Shown here piece by piece: positions 18,619-27,253 of a DNA stretch of 64,000 bases. A program made the position numbers and the translations under genes. How positions within the stretch are numbered: position 1 is the first letter of the stretch; each line of letters opens with the position of its first letter. The notes under the pieces were generated by a model. That model saw only the letters and a list, made by a program, of their open reading frames with translations, was not told where the DNA came from and did no database searches. Source of the stretch: Shimia sp. (GTDB taxonomy: Bacteria > Pseudomonadota > Alphaproteobacteria > Rhodobacterales > Rhodobacteraceae); contig NZ_JAKVCW010000002.1 of the NCBI RefSeq assembly GCF_022448905.1, forward strand, positions 372,001 through 436,000, given 5' to 3'.

Positions 18619-18882
18619 GCTCTGGCCCCACTCCTTTTGTACATCAGGCGTCAAATCCGCAAAATATCAGTGGTTTGGCACGCGCCGACAATAGTGGAGC
18701 TATTTTCAAGCGGGCCAAGCCTCTGAGATGACGCGGATTTGGCGTCCGTAGGATTTGGCAGATTTGCCGCCTGACGTCCTCGCAATGCCTTGAGATAGAA
18801 CCACTATCCCAGCGCCATCGTTCGTTGTCAGACAGAAAATCTGCCAAACCTGTCGTGCAAAAGGAGTGGGGCCAGAGCCTAA
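18615..18882. repeat. MITE-like element with 25-bp terminal inverted repeats
   Basis: A perfect 25-bp inverted repeat has arms at 18615-18639 and 18858-18882 (outer core GGCTCTGGCCCCACTCC). The 218-bp interior has no credible reading frame and contains further partial repeats, such as GCGGATTTGGCG and ATTTGCCGCCTGAC. The layout is that of a miniature inverted-repeat element or an internally deleted insertion sequence. No target-site duplication is evident. It and the following 148 bases fill the 18619-19030 gap before accB; the rest of the gap shows only leader sequence. Confidence 0.6.
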
Positions 18883-19030
18883 TCGACTTTCAGGGCTGGA
18901 AACTCCGTCCATTTCCCCCCATCTGAACCCCAGTTCAGCTTTCCTAGGGGCAGCTTTTTCTCTATAAGCGCCGCAGGGGAAACCAATAAGACTCAACAGC
19001 GCTTAAGCGCGTAGGGGATAGAAACGGAAA

Positions 19031-19534
19031 ATGAGCAAAAAAAATCACGACTCTGATGTGGCCTTTATTTCTGCTTTGGCAGAGCTGCTGCGCGAAAACG
19101 ACCTGACCGAACTGGAAGTGATGCGCGAGTATGGCGAAGACGACAGCCTGAACGTCCGTGTCAGCCGCCAGACGCAAGTAGTTGCCGCCGCACCTGCGGC
19201 CGTTGCAGCCCCAGCCGCCGCGCCAGCACCTGCCGCCGCCGCACCAGCCGCAGCGCCTGCTGCCGCACCGGCCGCTTCTGAGGACGATCCTGCCAGCCAC
19301 CCAGGCGCAGTGACCTCGCCAATGGTTGGCACCGTGTATCTCGCACCAGAGCCAGGCGCCGCACCGTTCGCCACCGTGGGCCAGACCGTATCTGAGGGCG
19401 ACACCCTGCTGATCGTGGAAGCCATGAAAACCATGAACCACATCCCGGCGCCAAAATCCGGCACCGTGAAGCGCATTCTGGTGGGCGACGGCGACACCGT
19501 GGAATATGGCGCACCGCTGGCGATCATCGAGTAA
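19031..19534 (+). CDS. accB: Biotin carboxyl carrier protein of acetyl-CoA carboxylase
   Basis: BCCP carries biotin between the carboxylase and transferase of acetyl-CoA carboxylase, the first step of fatty acid synthesis. The 167-residue protein has an N-terminal helical region, a long Ala/Pro linker (about residues 51-83), and a C-terminal biotinyl domain with the acceptor lysine K133 in EAMKTMNHI. The motif has Thr where Met is more usual. accC begins ten bases later, the standard accBC operon. Confidence 0.96.
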   Translation: MSKKNHDSDVAFISALAELLRENDLTELEVMREYGEDDSLNVRVSRQTQVVAAAPAAVAAPAAAPAPAAAAPAAAPAAAPAASEDDPASHPGAVTSPMVGTVYLAPEPGAAPFATVGQTVSEGDTLLIVEAMKTMNHIPAPKSGTVKRILVGDGDTVEYGAPLAIIE

Positions 19535-19543
19535 GGCGTTCTC

Positions 19544-20896
19544 ATGTTTGACAAAATCCTGATCGCAAACCGCGGAGAGATCGCCCTGCGCGTGATCCGT
19601 GCGTGCCGCGAAATGGGCATCAAATCGGTTGCGGTGCACTCCACTGCGGACGCCGACGCGATGCACGTGCGCATGGCGGATGAGGCCATCTGCATCGGCC
19701 CGGCCCCCGGCACCGACAGTTACCTGAACATGGCGGCCATCATCGCCGCCTGCGAAGTCACCGGCGCGCAAGCGATCCACCCGGGCTACGGCTTCCTCAG
19801 CGAAAACGCCAACTTCGTGCAGATCATCGAAGACCACGGCCTGACCTTCATCGGCCCAACTGCGGAACACATCCGCATCATGGGCGATAAAATCACCGCC
19901 AAAGACACCATGATCAAACTCGGCGTGCCCTGCGTGCCGGGTTCTGATGGTGGCGTGCCTGATCTTGCAACCGCCAAGAAGCTTGGCGAAGAGATGGGCT
20001 ATCCGGTGATCATCAAAGCCACCGCCGGTGGTGGTGGTCGCGGCATGAAAGTGGCCCAGACGGCTGCCGACATGGAAAGCGCGTTTATGACCGCCCGTGC
20101 GGAAGGCAAAGCTGCCTTTGGCAACGATGAGGTCTACATCGAGAAGTACCTCACCACACCGCGCCACATCGAGATTCAGGTCTTTGGGGACGGCAAAGGC
20201 AAAGCGGTGCACCTGGGCGAGCGCGATTGCTCCTTGCAGCGGCGTCACCAGAAGGTCTTTGAAGAGGCCCCCGGCCCCTCCATCACTCCGGAAGAGCGTG
20301 CCAAGATCGGTAAGGTCTGTGCGGATGCGGTTGCCAAAATCAACTACATCGGCGCGGGCACCATCGAGTTCCTCTATGAAAACGGCGAATTCTATTTCAT
20401 CGAAATGAACACCCGTCTTCAGGTGGAACACCCGGTGACCGAAGGCATCTTTGGTGTCGACCTCGTGCGCGAGCAAATCCGCGTCGCGGCCGGTCTGGAC
20501 ATGTCCTTTGAGCAAGATGAGTTGGAAATCAACGGCCACGCCATTGAGGTTCGCATCAACGCTGAGAAACTGCCAGAGTTCGCCCCGCGTCCCGGTAAGA
20601 TCACCGCGTATCACGCGCCCGGTGGTCTAGGCGTGCGGATGGATAGCGCGCTCTATGACGGCTACAACATCCCGCCTTACTACGACAGCTTGATCGGCAA
20701 GCTGATTGTGCATGGTCGTGACCGGGCCGAGGCGCTGGCGCGTCTGGACCGGGCCTTGGGTGAGCTGATCATCGACGGCATCGACACCACGACGCCGCTG
20801 TTCCACGCCCTGCTTCAGGAAAAAGACATCCACACCGGCGAATACAACATTCACTGGTTGGAGAAATGGCTCGAAGCCAACATGGCTGAGGGCTAA
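19544..20896 (+). CDS. accC: Biotin carboxylase subunit of acetyl-CoA carboxylase
   Basis: A 450-residue ATP-grasp enzyme that carboxylates the biotin of AccB with bicarbonate and ATP. Visible features are the N-terminal [19 protein letters not shown], the glycine-rich ATP loop [12 protein letters not shown] (about residues 159-170), and [16 protein letters not shown] with the active-site glutamate and arginine. The length matches stand-alone bacterial AccC, and the gene is not fused to a carrier domain as in propionyl-CoA carboxylase. It is in an operon with accB and probably aat. Confidence 0.97.
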   Translation: MFDKILIANRGEIALRVIRACREMGIKSVAVHSTADADAMHVRMADEAICIGPAPGTDSYLNMAAIIAACEVTGAQAIHPGYGFLSENANFVQIIEDHGLTFIGPTAEHIRIMGDKITAKDTMIKLGVPCVPGSDGGVPDLATAKKLGEEMGYPVIIKATAGGGGRGMKVAQTAADMESAFMTARAEGKAAFGNDEVYIEKYLTTPRHIEIQVFGDGKGKAVHLGERDCSLQRRHQKVFEEAPGPSITPEERAKIGKVCADAVAKINYIGAGTIEFLYENGEFYFIEMNTRLQVEHPVTEGIFGVDLVREQIRVAAGLDMSFEQDELEINGHAIEVRINAEKLPEFAPRPGKITAYHAPGGLGVRMDSALYDGYNIPPYYDSLIGKLIVHGRDRAEALARLDRALGELIIDGIDTTTPLFHALLQEKDIHTGEYNIHWLEKWLEANMAEG

Positions 20897-20915
20897 TCCT
20901 GCTTGGGCGCGCATC

Positions 20916-21542
20916 ATGAGTGAGGTCACACCGGACCTTTTGATGCGCGCCTATGGCATGGGAGTCTTCCCCATGTCCGAAAACCGCGACGACCCGGACA
21001 TCTTTTGGGTGGACCCGATCCGCCGCGGCATCTTCCCTCTCGACAGCTTCCACATCTCCCGCAGCCTCGCCAAGCGCATCCGTCGTGGCGGCTACGCAGT
21101 CTCGCTCAACGCGGACTTCGAAGGCGTGCTGGAAGGCTGCGCCGACCGCGATGAGACGTGGATCAACGCGCAAATTCACGCCCTCTACATGGCGCTGCAC
21201 GCACGCGGAGAGGCCCACTCATTGGAGGTCTGGGATCGCGATGAGTTGGTGGGGGGCGTCTACGGCGTAACCCTTGGTGGGGCCTTCTTTGGCGAGAGCA
21301 TGTTCTCCCGCAGAACGGATGCGTCCAAAATAGCCCTGGCCTATCTGATCGAGCACCTGCGCCGCTGTGGTTTTACGCTGTTTGACACACAGTTTGTGAC
21401 CGATCACCTGATCTCATTGGGGGCGATCGAAATCCCGCGTGCGGACTATCACAAGATGCTAACATGGGCGCTGCGGCATGACGCCGACATCACGGCTCAC
21501 TCGTTGCCGTCACCCTCAGAGGTGCTCTCCGCGTCCACCTGA
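20916..21542 (+). CDS. aat: Leucyl/phenylalanyl-tRNA-protein transferase
   Basis: Aat attaches Leu or Phe from aminoacyl-tRNA to proteins with N-terminal Lys or Arg, marking them for ClpS/ClpAP degradation. The 208-residue protein shows the family blocks LLMRAYGMGVFPMSE, DIFWVDPIRRGIFPL, GGVYGVTLGGAFFGESMFS and LFDTQFVTDHLISLGA. It follows accC by 19 bases. Its 3' end overlaps the convergent DUF2155 gene by about 46 bases. Confidence 0.95.
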   Translation: MSEVTPDLLMRAYGMGVFPMSENRDDPDIFWVDPIRRGIFPLDSFHISRSLAKRIRRGGYAVSLNADFEGVLEGCADRDETWINAQIHALYMALHARGEAHSLEVWDRDELVGGVYGVTLGGAFFGESMFSRRTDASKIALAYLIEHLRRCGFTLFDTQFVTDHLISLGAIEIPRADYHKMLTWALRHDADITAHSLPSPSEVLSAST

Positions 21543-21994
21543 GCCAAGCCCGTGCAGCGCAAAACCCAAACGTCATAGCGGGCATGATCCAGCGCACTTA
21601 GCGCGGGAGATGACGCCACCATCCAGCCCTGGAACACATTGGCACCCGAGCCCTGCTCCTCATAGACCGAGATAAAGGCAAAGGCATCGCCATTTGGGTT
21701 TTCGCTCGGATGTCGGCATTGCGCCATATCCACGCGCAACGTGCCAAAGTTCACCGAATAGCCGTTATCCAATTCAAAGTCCGCCACCTGCCCGGTCAGC
21801 TTGTCCAGCCCCCGCAGCAACGCACCCTTGCCCACCGTGGCAGCGACCACGCTCTCGCTTTTGACATCGCCCAGCGGAATATCCAGCGTCTCATATTTGA
21901 GCGGCTCGATCTCCAGCATCTCGATCTGGATGTCCTGCGCCTGTGCCATCGCCGGCAGCAGTGTTGCCGCAGCCAAGGTTGCCCACTTAGTCAT
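21497..21994 (-). CDS. DUF2155 domain secreted protein
   Basis: A 165-residue secreted protein with a signal peptide (MTKWATLAAATLLPAMAQAQ). The conserved domain includes GKGALLRGLDKLTG and, further on, VFQGWMVASSPALSALDHARYDVWVLRC, which are the typical DUF2155 blocks of alphaproteobacteria. Function is unknown. The ATG at 21994 overlaps the mlaD stop as ATGACTAA. The tail overlaps the convergent aat. The adjacent MlaD gene suggests an envelope role, by context only. Confidence 0.88.
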   Translation of the reverse strand: MTKWATLAAATLLPAMAQAQDIQIEMLEIEPLKYETLDIPLGDVKSESVVAATVGKGALLRGLDKLTGQVADFELDNGYSVNFGTLRVDMAQCRHPSENPNGDAFAFISVYEEQGSGANVFQGWMVASSPALSALDHARYDVWVLRCTGLAQVDAESTSEGDGNE

Positions 21995-22436
21995 CGTCAC
22001 CACCGCTCACAAACTTCAGAAGCAGCGAAATCAGGCTCACCGAACTCTGCGTATCCTCGATCTCGTCTCCGGCTTCAAAATTAAACGGCGAGCCACCTGG
22101 CAGAATTTCCACAAAATTCCCACCCAACAGGCCTTCAGACGAAATCACCACGGCGCTGTCATCCGGCAACGCGATACCATCCAGCACACTAAAGGTGGTC
22201 AATGCACGGAAGGTCTGAGGATCAAGCTGAATGTCGGTTACTGTGCCAATCTTCACACCAGCGAGCCGCACATCCGTGCCCACGCTGACGCCCTCAATCG
22301 AACGGAAGGACGCGTTGAGCCCATAACCGCCACCGCTCTGCCCCACGGAGGCAAACTGCGCGCTGTAAAGCATGAACCCGGCAGCCAAAGCCACCACGGC
22401 GGCACCGACAAATGTCTCTGTACGTACGGCGGACAT
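21987..22436 (-). CDS. MlaD family lipid-transport protein
   Basis: A 149-residue protein with one N-terminal membrane helix (about residues 8-28) and a single MCE domain, recognisable from VSVGTDVRLAGVKIGTVTDIQLD and LLGGNFVEILPGG. MlaD is the periplasmic hexameric component of the Mla phospholipid transporter; the ATPase (MlaF) and permease (MlaE) are not here. The start MSAVRTETF is used. In this group of bacteria the gene commonly sits between the NDUFA12 and DUF2155 genes, as seen here. Confidence 0.9.
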   Translation of the reverse strand: MSAVRTETFVGAAVVALAAGFMLYSAQFASVGQSGGGYGLNASFRSIEGVSVGTDVRLAGVKIGTVTDIQLDPQTFRALTTFSVLDGIALPDDSAVVISSEGLLGGNFVEILPGGSPFNFEAGDEIEDTQSSVSLISLLLKFVSGGDDD

Positions 22437-22441
22437 AAAAC

Positions 22442-22831
22442 TTACTCGGGGCTCCATGCCTCATAGTCAGACCGTTCCACCGGCGCCTTACCTTGCGCGC
22501 GAATGGTGCCCGCAGGCGCATAGGCCAGCGCGGTCCCGGTCACGTTTTCCTGATGCGGAATTTCCCACTCTTTGTGCTTGAGCGGTTTCTGGCTTGGCAC
22601 CTCGTCAAAGGTCCGGTGCAACCAACCATGCCAATCAGCACTCACACGGCTCGCTTCCACTTCGCCGTTGAAAATCACCCAGCGCTTGGAATCATTTTCG
22701 GTGCGATAGTAGACGTTGCCTTGCTCGTCTTCGCCCATTTTTACGCCTTTGCGCGCTGTAAACAGCTTGGTGTTCAGCGTACCGCCGTTCCACCAGGTCA
22801 AAACGTTGTTGATCGTGCTCAGAATGCCCAT
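22442..22831 (-). CDS. NADH:ubiquinone oxidoreductase subunit NDUFA12
   Basis: A 129-residue accessory complex I subunit shared by mitochondria and alphaproteobacteria (17.2-kDa/B17.2 family). Diagnostic segments are [36 protein letters not shown] and [16 protein letters not shown]. The start [14 protein letters not shown] is taken at 22831. It heads the NDUFA12-mlaD-DUF2155 run, away from the main nuo operon, which is the usual arrangement in Rhodobacterales. Confidence 0.94.
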   Translation of the reverse strand: MGILSTINNVLTWWNGGTLNTKLFTARKGVKMGEDEQGNVYYRTENDSKRWVIFNGEVEASRVSADWHGWLHRTFDEVPSQKPLKHKEWEIPHQENVTGTALAYAPAGTIRAQGKAPVERSDYEAWSPE

Positions 22832-22933
22832 AGGTATCTCCGCAAATTCTTCCCTCATATGGACTATTTGTCTGCAAAGGTCCAGTGGCGGAACCGCGCA
22901 GGTGCGAGGTTGTCGCCACTGAAGAAGTCACAA

Positions 22934-23473
22934 TCAGCCGTTGCCGGAGCGCTGCTCACAGAAGGTCAATTTGTTGCCAAACGGGTCAGATACTGTCACC
23001 TGCGCCCCCCAGGGCATACTCTCCAGCCCCGGGTTCAGATTGGGATAGTCCCGGCTCTGCAACTCTTTGTGGAAGTCTTCAATCCGGTGCATCGGCACAA
23101 AGCTACGCCCCCCGGGTGTCGCATCATTGTGATGCCCGCTGATGTGCAACAGGCAGTCGCTGCGCGACACCTGCATATACAATGGCAACCCCTCCTCGTG
23201 TCGATGCTCCCAATCGACCGTGAACCCTAGGTAATCGATGTAAAACTCCCGCGCCTTGGACTCATCAAAACTGCGAATAATGGGGATGGCCGGGCGGATG
23301 TTCACCGCGGCACCGGCCTCAGCGATCTTCGCCGACAGAACATTCCAGTCCGGCAGATCAAATTGCTTTGCCACCAACTCCAGTGCCGTAGAGTGGGACA
23401 CGTCCACACCTGTTTCTGCCAAAGCTGTTCTTAGGGATTTTGCCATCGATTTGGCATCACGAAAATCGCGCAT
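22934..23473 (-). CDS. Two-part glyoxalase-superfamily protein
   Basis: A 179-residue protein with an N-terminal helical domain (about residues 1-55, FRDAKSMAKSLRTALAE and LVAKQFDLPDWNVLSAKI) of the type found fused to VOC domains, and a C-terminal VOC domain with DESKAREFYIDYLGF, HISGHH and VSDPFGNKLTFCE. Such proteins are often annotated as bleomycin-resistance or glyoxalase-related; the substrate is unknown. It appears monocistronic. The 191 bases between it and the EamA gene show nothing convincing. Confidence 0.85.
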   Translation of the reverse strand: MRDFRDAKSMAKSLRTALAETGVDVSHSTALELVAKQFDLPDWNVLSAKIAEAGAAVNIRPAIPIIRSFDESKAREFYIDYLGFTVDWEHRHEEGLPLYMQVSRSDCLLHISGHHNDATPGGRSFVPMHRIEDFHKELQSRDYPNLNPGLESMPWGAQVTVSDPFGNKLTFCEQRSGNG

Positions 23474-23664
23474 TGCGCCTGTCCTTTTGCTGTCAGCCCA
23501 TCCAATGTCAGCCTCCGCGTTGCCTCTTGATGCGCCTCAGACAAAAGTTTGGCGGTCTCATGGGGCGCGTTCACCTTCGCGAAAATCGCGTGCGGACAGC
23601 GGGCCGCGCCAGCCCTGCGCCGGACGCTAGGACAAGACCGCCCATGGGTCAACCATCCGTAGCC

Positions 23665-24558
23665 CTACGAAGCTGCGGGACGGCTGCGCCACATGATCAC
23701 CAAGCCTGAAAGCACAATCAACGCGCTGCCGATCAGCATATAGCTGTCCAACCGCTCGCCAAACATCACCACGCCAAGGGCCACGCCAAACAGCAGACGC
23801 GAGTAGCGAAACGGCGTCACCGCTGAGACCTCTCCAGTGCGCATCGCCCGCATCAACGCGCTATAGGCAAACACGCCGCAGGCCACGGCCCCAACCACAG
23901 ACAGCAGTGCCATAGGCGGCGGTGTGTGAAACGGCACCTGCTCCCAGATCATTCCATAAACCGCACCCGCCACCACAATGGCCAGAAACCCATAAAGCCC
24001 CAAAACAGCGGTGCTCAGGCTCGCCGGCGCCGCCCGGCTCGCCAAATCCCGTCCGGCAAAGCCCAGCATCCCGGCCACCGCCAAGAGCGACAGCCAGCTA
24101 AAGCTGTCCCCACCGGGCCGCACAATCAGCACCACGCCCGCCAGACCAATCACAATCGCCAACCAACGCCTCCAGCCGACCTGCTCACCCAGCACCAGCG
24201 CGGCAAAAGCCACCACCACCAATGGCGTGGCCTGCAAGATCACCGTAGTCGAACTTAATGGCGTAAGTGCCAGTGACAGCGTGAAAAACAGGCGCCCAAC
24301 TATCTCAAACACCACCCGCACCTGCATCGGGCGCGACACCACCTCTTTCGGTGCCAAGGGCTGCGATTTGGCCCGCAGCCACAGAGCAAACACCATTGCA
24401 CCGCCGGCCCCAAACAGAACCATCACCTGCGCAATTGGCAAGCTCTGCGCCGCCGCCTTGAGGAAGGCATCCTCCACGGCAAACCCCGCCATGGCCGCAA
24501 CCATGAACACAGCGCCCAGCCGATTGGCCGCGCGGTCGGTGGCAATATGGGACGTCAT
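23665..24558 (-). CDS. EamA family (DMT) transporter
   Basis: A 297-residue inner-membrane protein with about ten hydrophobic helices arranged as two EamA repeats; typical segments are GRLFFTLSLALTPLSSTTVILQ in the first and FRYSRLLFGVALGVVMFGERLD in the second. DMT members export or import metabolites such as amino acids; the substrate is unknown. No regulator is linked. It lies in a run of minus-strand genes with separate functions. Confidence 0.88.
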   Translation of the reverse strand: MTSHIATDRAANRLGAVFMVAAMAGFAVEDAFLKAAAQSLPIAQVMVLFGAGGAMVFALWLRAKSQPLAPKEVVSRPMQVRVVFEIVGRLFFTLSLALTPLSSTTVILQATPLVVVAFAALVLGEQVGWRRWLAIVIGLAGVVLIVRPGGDSFSWLSLLAVAGMLGFAGRDLASRAAPASLSTAVLGLYGFLAIVVAGAVYGMIWEQVPFHTPPPMALLSVVGAVACGVFAYSALMRAMRTGEVSAVTPFRYSRLLFGVALGVVMFGERLDSYMLIGSALIVLSGLVIMWRSRPAAS

Positions 24559-24623
24559 GAGGCCCGCTCTCCTGTCGCAAAATCAACCGCAGGTATGGGC
24601 GAGCCCCCTGCCGGACACAAGCG

Positions 24624-25727
24624 CTAGCGTGGTGCTGCGACCAAGGCACGCGCCAGTTTATCTTCCAGCTTGGTTACACGCTGGCCAGTGGCATGATTTG
24701 ACGCTGTGGCGACCACAAGATTGTGCTTGGGATAGACTGCGAGGACCGCAAACCACCGATTGTTGGACCCATTGTGCCACCGTTTTGGAACCAGCCCCTT
24801 CGGCTGTTCAACAATCCAACCCAACCCGTACATCTTGGACACCGGAGCCCAGAGCCGCTGGCAATTTTCCGCCCTCAAAAACTGCGGCGCGTTCCCCTTG
24901 CACGCCTGCAAGTGGACCTGCCCCCACCGCGCCAAATCCGCCATGTTGAGGTGGATTGTGCCCGCAGGCCCCATCCAGGCCGGATTGTCTGCCTCGCGTG
25001 CCTCAGGGGCCAGCGGCTTTTTTACCCCCATAAGCCCAACATGCCCCAAAGGTGCGTTTGCCGCATCCGGCGCCCCAAAGCCCAACGAGCGCAAGCCCAG
25101 TTTGCGGCCAAAGCGCGCTTGAATTTGGTCTTCCCAGGCCTGCCCCGTGACCTCTTCGGCAACCATCCCGGCCAGCACATAACCCAGATTTGAATACCGC
25201 ATCTTGCCGGCCCGATGTGGCACAGGGTCTTGCCACAGCGCCGACAACACCCGCAGCCGACCCGCAGACGGGGTCTCGGCATGGCGCTGCATCATCTCGC
25301 GCAGTGAGGCATTGGCCTTCAGGCCCGCGGTGTGGCTCAACAACTGCTCCAGCGTCAGCGCCGCCCATGTCGGATGCAATGCATACTTGGGCCCGGTCAG
25401 ATACGTGCCAATGGGCGCAGAAAGCGACACACGCCCCTCTTGCGCCAACTGCATCAGCAACGCGGCCGTGAAACTCTTGCTGATGGAGCCAATATGAAAC
25501 GGTGCATCTGGCGTCACTGCGCCGGCACCGTTTCGACTGCGCGGCCCTGCAACCATCATGGTCGGCCTGTCATTGTCAAACGCGTATGCTGCCCCAAACG
25601 CTTGCTTCGGGGCCGCCTGCGCCGTTCGCGCAAACACATCAGACGCGGAAGCGTCCTGCGCCATGCCCCAATGCGGCCAAATTCCCAGCAAAGCTGCCCC
25701 AATCACGGAAGTCCATCGATATACCAT
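24624..25727 (-). CDS. Serine hydrolase of the beta-lactamase class C family
   Basis: A 367-residue secreted serine hydrolase. It has an N-terminal signal or anchor helix ending near GMAQD, then the SxxK nucleophile motif SISK (S81, K84), the YSN motif in KMRYSNLGYVLAG, and an HNGSN stretch in the place of the KTG box. This combination marks the penicillin-binding-protein/esterase-like family rather than a true resistance enzyme; D-aminopeptidase, esterase or carboxypeptidase activity are all possible. The start at 25727 is chosen because it places the signal peptide at the N-terminus. Confidence 0.88.
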   Translation of the reverse strand: MVYRWTSVIGAALLGIWPHWGMAQDASASDVFARTAQAAPKQAFGAAYAFDNDRPTMMVAGPRSRNGAGAVTPDAPFHIGSISKSFTAALLMQLAQEGRVSLSAPIGTYLTGPKYALHPTWAALTLEQLLSHTAGLKANASLREMMQRHAETPSAGRLRVLSALWQDPVPHRAGKMRYSNLGYVLAGMVAEEVTGQAWEDQIQARFGRKLGLRSLGFGAPDAANAPLGHVGLMGVKKPLAPEAREADNPAWMGPAGTIHLNMADLARWGQVHLQACKGNAPQFLRAENCQRLWAPVSKMYGLGWIVEQPKGLVPKRWHNGSNNRWFAVLAVYPKHNLVVATASNHATGQRVTKLEDKLARALVAAPR

Positions 25728-25786
25728 AGCGTGTACTTGGGGACAGCTGACAATGGCGTCAAGCCCTGGCCGGGGCTTTCTCCAGT

Positions 25787-26173
25787 TTAAGACGAAGACA
25801 CCCGCGCGGTGACTTCGATCTCGATCTTCATCGCCTCTTCCATCAGCTTGGCAATAATCATCGTCGCTGCTGGTTTGGCCTTGGCAAAGACCTCGCTGGT
25901 CACCGGCCAGCATTTCTCAAAATCCGCACCATTGGGCAGAATGTAATTCACCCGCACCACGTCATCGAGCGAGCTGCCCGCTTCCTCCAGTGCCTTGCCA
26001 ATGGTGTTGAGCGTGTTGCGGCATTGATCCGCCACGCTTTCCGGCATGGTCATGGTCTCGTAATCATAGCCAGTGGTGCCCGCCACAAAGACCCAGCCAT
26101 CGGCCACAACCGCGCGGGAATACCCGATTTTTTCTTCAAACGGCGATCCGGTGGAAATGTGACGGACAGACAT
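25787..26173 (-). CDS. RidA family protein (non-canonical)
   Basis: A 128-residue YjgF/RidA-fold protein. The conserved core GYSRAVVADGWVFVAGTTGYD and EAGSSLDDVVRVNYILP are family blocks. True RidA imine deaminases have an arginine shortly after the Pro-Ala turn (PxRS/T); here the corresponding run is PAATMIIAKL, so the catalytic arginine seems missing. It may therefore belong to one of the other Rid subfamilies. Not clearly linked to the hydrolase downstream. Confidence 0.85.
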   Translation of the reverse strand: MSVRHISTGSPFEEKIGYSRAVVADGWVFVAGTTGYDYETMTMPESVADQCRNTLNTIGKALEEAGSSLDDVVRVNYILPNGADFEKCWPVTSEVFAKAKPAATMIIAKLMEEAMKIEIEVTARVSSS

Positions 26174-26372
26174 ACGCAGGCTCCTTGTATTGCATTGCCC
26201 AAGACATCCTCCGGTGGTGCCGCGGTGTCAATGGCCGGGATCTCACATCTTCTTAAGCCCCACTTGATTTCGGCGAGCTCTAAGGTTTCCACGTACTCCG
26301 AAAACGAGCGGCATTTCTTTACTTACTACATAACGCATTTTAAACGCTCACAAAAATAGGAAAGGTTCGATT

Positions 26373-27107
26373 GTGGCAACAGAGATTTTGACAGGGCGCT
26401 CCCATATTCTCAGAGAGATGAGACCGCTACAACGACAGGTTTCACAGGCCATTGTCTCGGATGTTCTTAACGACAACCCGCCATCGAGCAGGCGCGAGGC
26501 TATCGACCGGTACAAGACCCAGCTCGGAGCAGCCGTCTTCTTTGATGATGGCAAAGGGTGGACGGGCGACCTGCGAGAAGCAGCTATTATCTGCTTGATT
26601 CATTATGGTTTCAAAAAGGCAAAGGTTGTCCACTTCGACGAGGAAACTGACACCTTAAGCAATTGGAGCAAGAGCAAGGATAAACTGCAAAATGCAGCCG
26701 CGCTTGAATACGAGTTCGGCAGCAACGCGCGCCGCGCGAAAATGCTCGACGAACTTTTGGATCAGTGCTCAGTTTTGGGCGAAGGCCGCGAAGCAGTCTA
26801 TGTCTATACAGACAGCTTGCTAGACACTTTGGACATTCCCTACACAAAAATTGGTAAACACTTGAGCAGTGAGCTTGGGTCAGTCGCCAGTCGAGTACTT
26901 GACCAATATGGCACCGCCAATCCAGGCAGACCTGTTTTACGCAACGTGTTTAAGACCGCCGACTCTTCCGCGCTTGAAACTCTTCTTCACAGAGCATTCC
27001 AAGAACACCGCGTAAAAGACGGCATTGGTACGGAGTGGTTTTTGGTTGTCCACCACGCGGTTGAAAATGAGTTTTTGTCGCACGTGGCCATGGAAGAAAA
27101 CCGATAA
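26373..27107 (+). CDS. Orphan protein with a GIY-YIG-like (T5orf172-type) C-terminal domain
   Basis: A 244-residue protein starting at GTG after AGGAAAGG. The C-terminal third resembles a GIY-YIG nuclease: AVYVYTD (141-147) as the GIY strand, YTKIG (157-161) as the YIG strand, R174 in SRVLDQYG as the candidate arginine, LETLLHRAF (201-209) with E202 as the metal-binding glutamate, and EWFLV (221-225) as in T5orf172 domains. Residues 1-135 match nothing I know. Base composition is lower in GC than its neighbours and no mobile-element genes flank it. Nuclease activity is an inference from motif order. Confidence 0.6.
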   Translation: MATEILTGRSHILREMRPLQRQVSQAIVSDVLNDNPPSSRREAIDRYKTQLGAAVFFDDGKGWTGDLREAAIICLIHYGFKKAKVVHFDEETDTLSNWSKSKDKLQNAAALEYEFGSNARRAKMLDELLDQCSVLGEGREAVYVYTDSLLDTLDIPYTKIGKHLSSELGSVASRVLDQYGTANPGRPVLRNVFKTADSSALETLLHRAFQEHRVKDGIGTEWFLVVHHAVENEFLSHVAMEENR

Positions 27108-27192
27108 CCGAAACGGCGCGGCTCATAAAGGTTGAGATGCGCCAAAGCTGGCGGCGAAAGCGTATTAGATCAATCTTGGTGCAGCGGCCCCC

Positions 27193-27223
27193 AAAACAAA
27201 AAAGGCGCCCCACCGGGACGCCT
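27193..27223 (-). terminator. Intrinsic terminator of clpX
   Basis: On the minus strand, GGCGTCCC-GGT-GGGGCGCC (one G-T wobble) is followed by TTTTTTGTTTTGG, about 30 bases after the clpX stop. Confidence 0.85.
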
Positions 27224-27253
27224 TCCTAATCTCTCTCAGCCTGTCACCAGACC

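Noticed and set aside
19190-19280. Repetitive sequence resembling a short tandem repeat
   Set aside because: It is the Ala/Pro linker of the biotin carrier protein, encoded by repetitive GCN/CCN codons.
18962-20614. 550-codon minus-strand open frame opposite accB-accC
   Set aside because: Shadow of the biotin carboxylase and BCCP genes; the His/Asp/Gly-rich product is typical of antisense translation.
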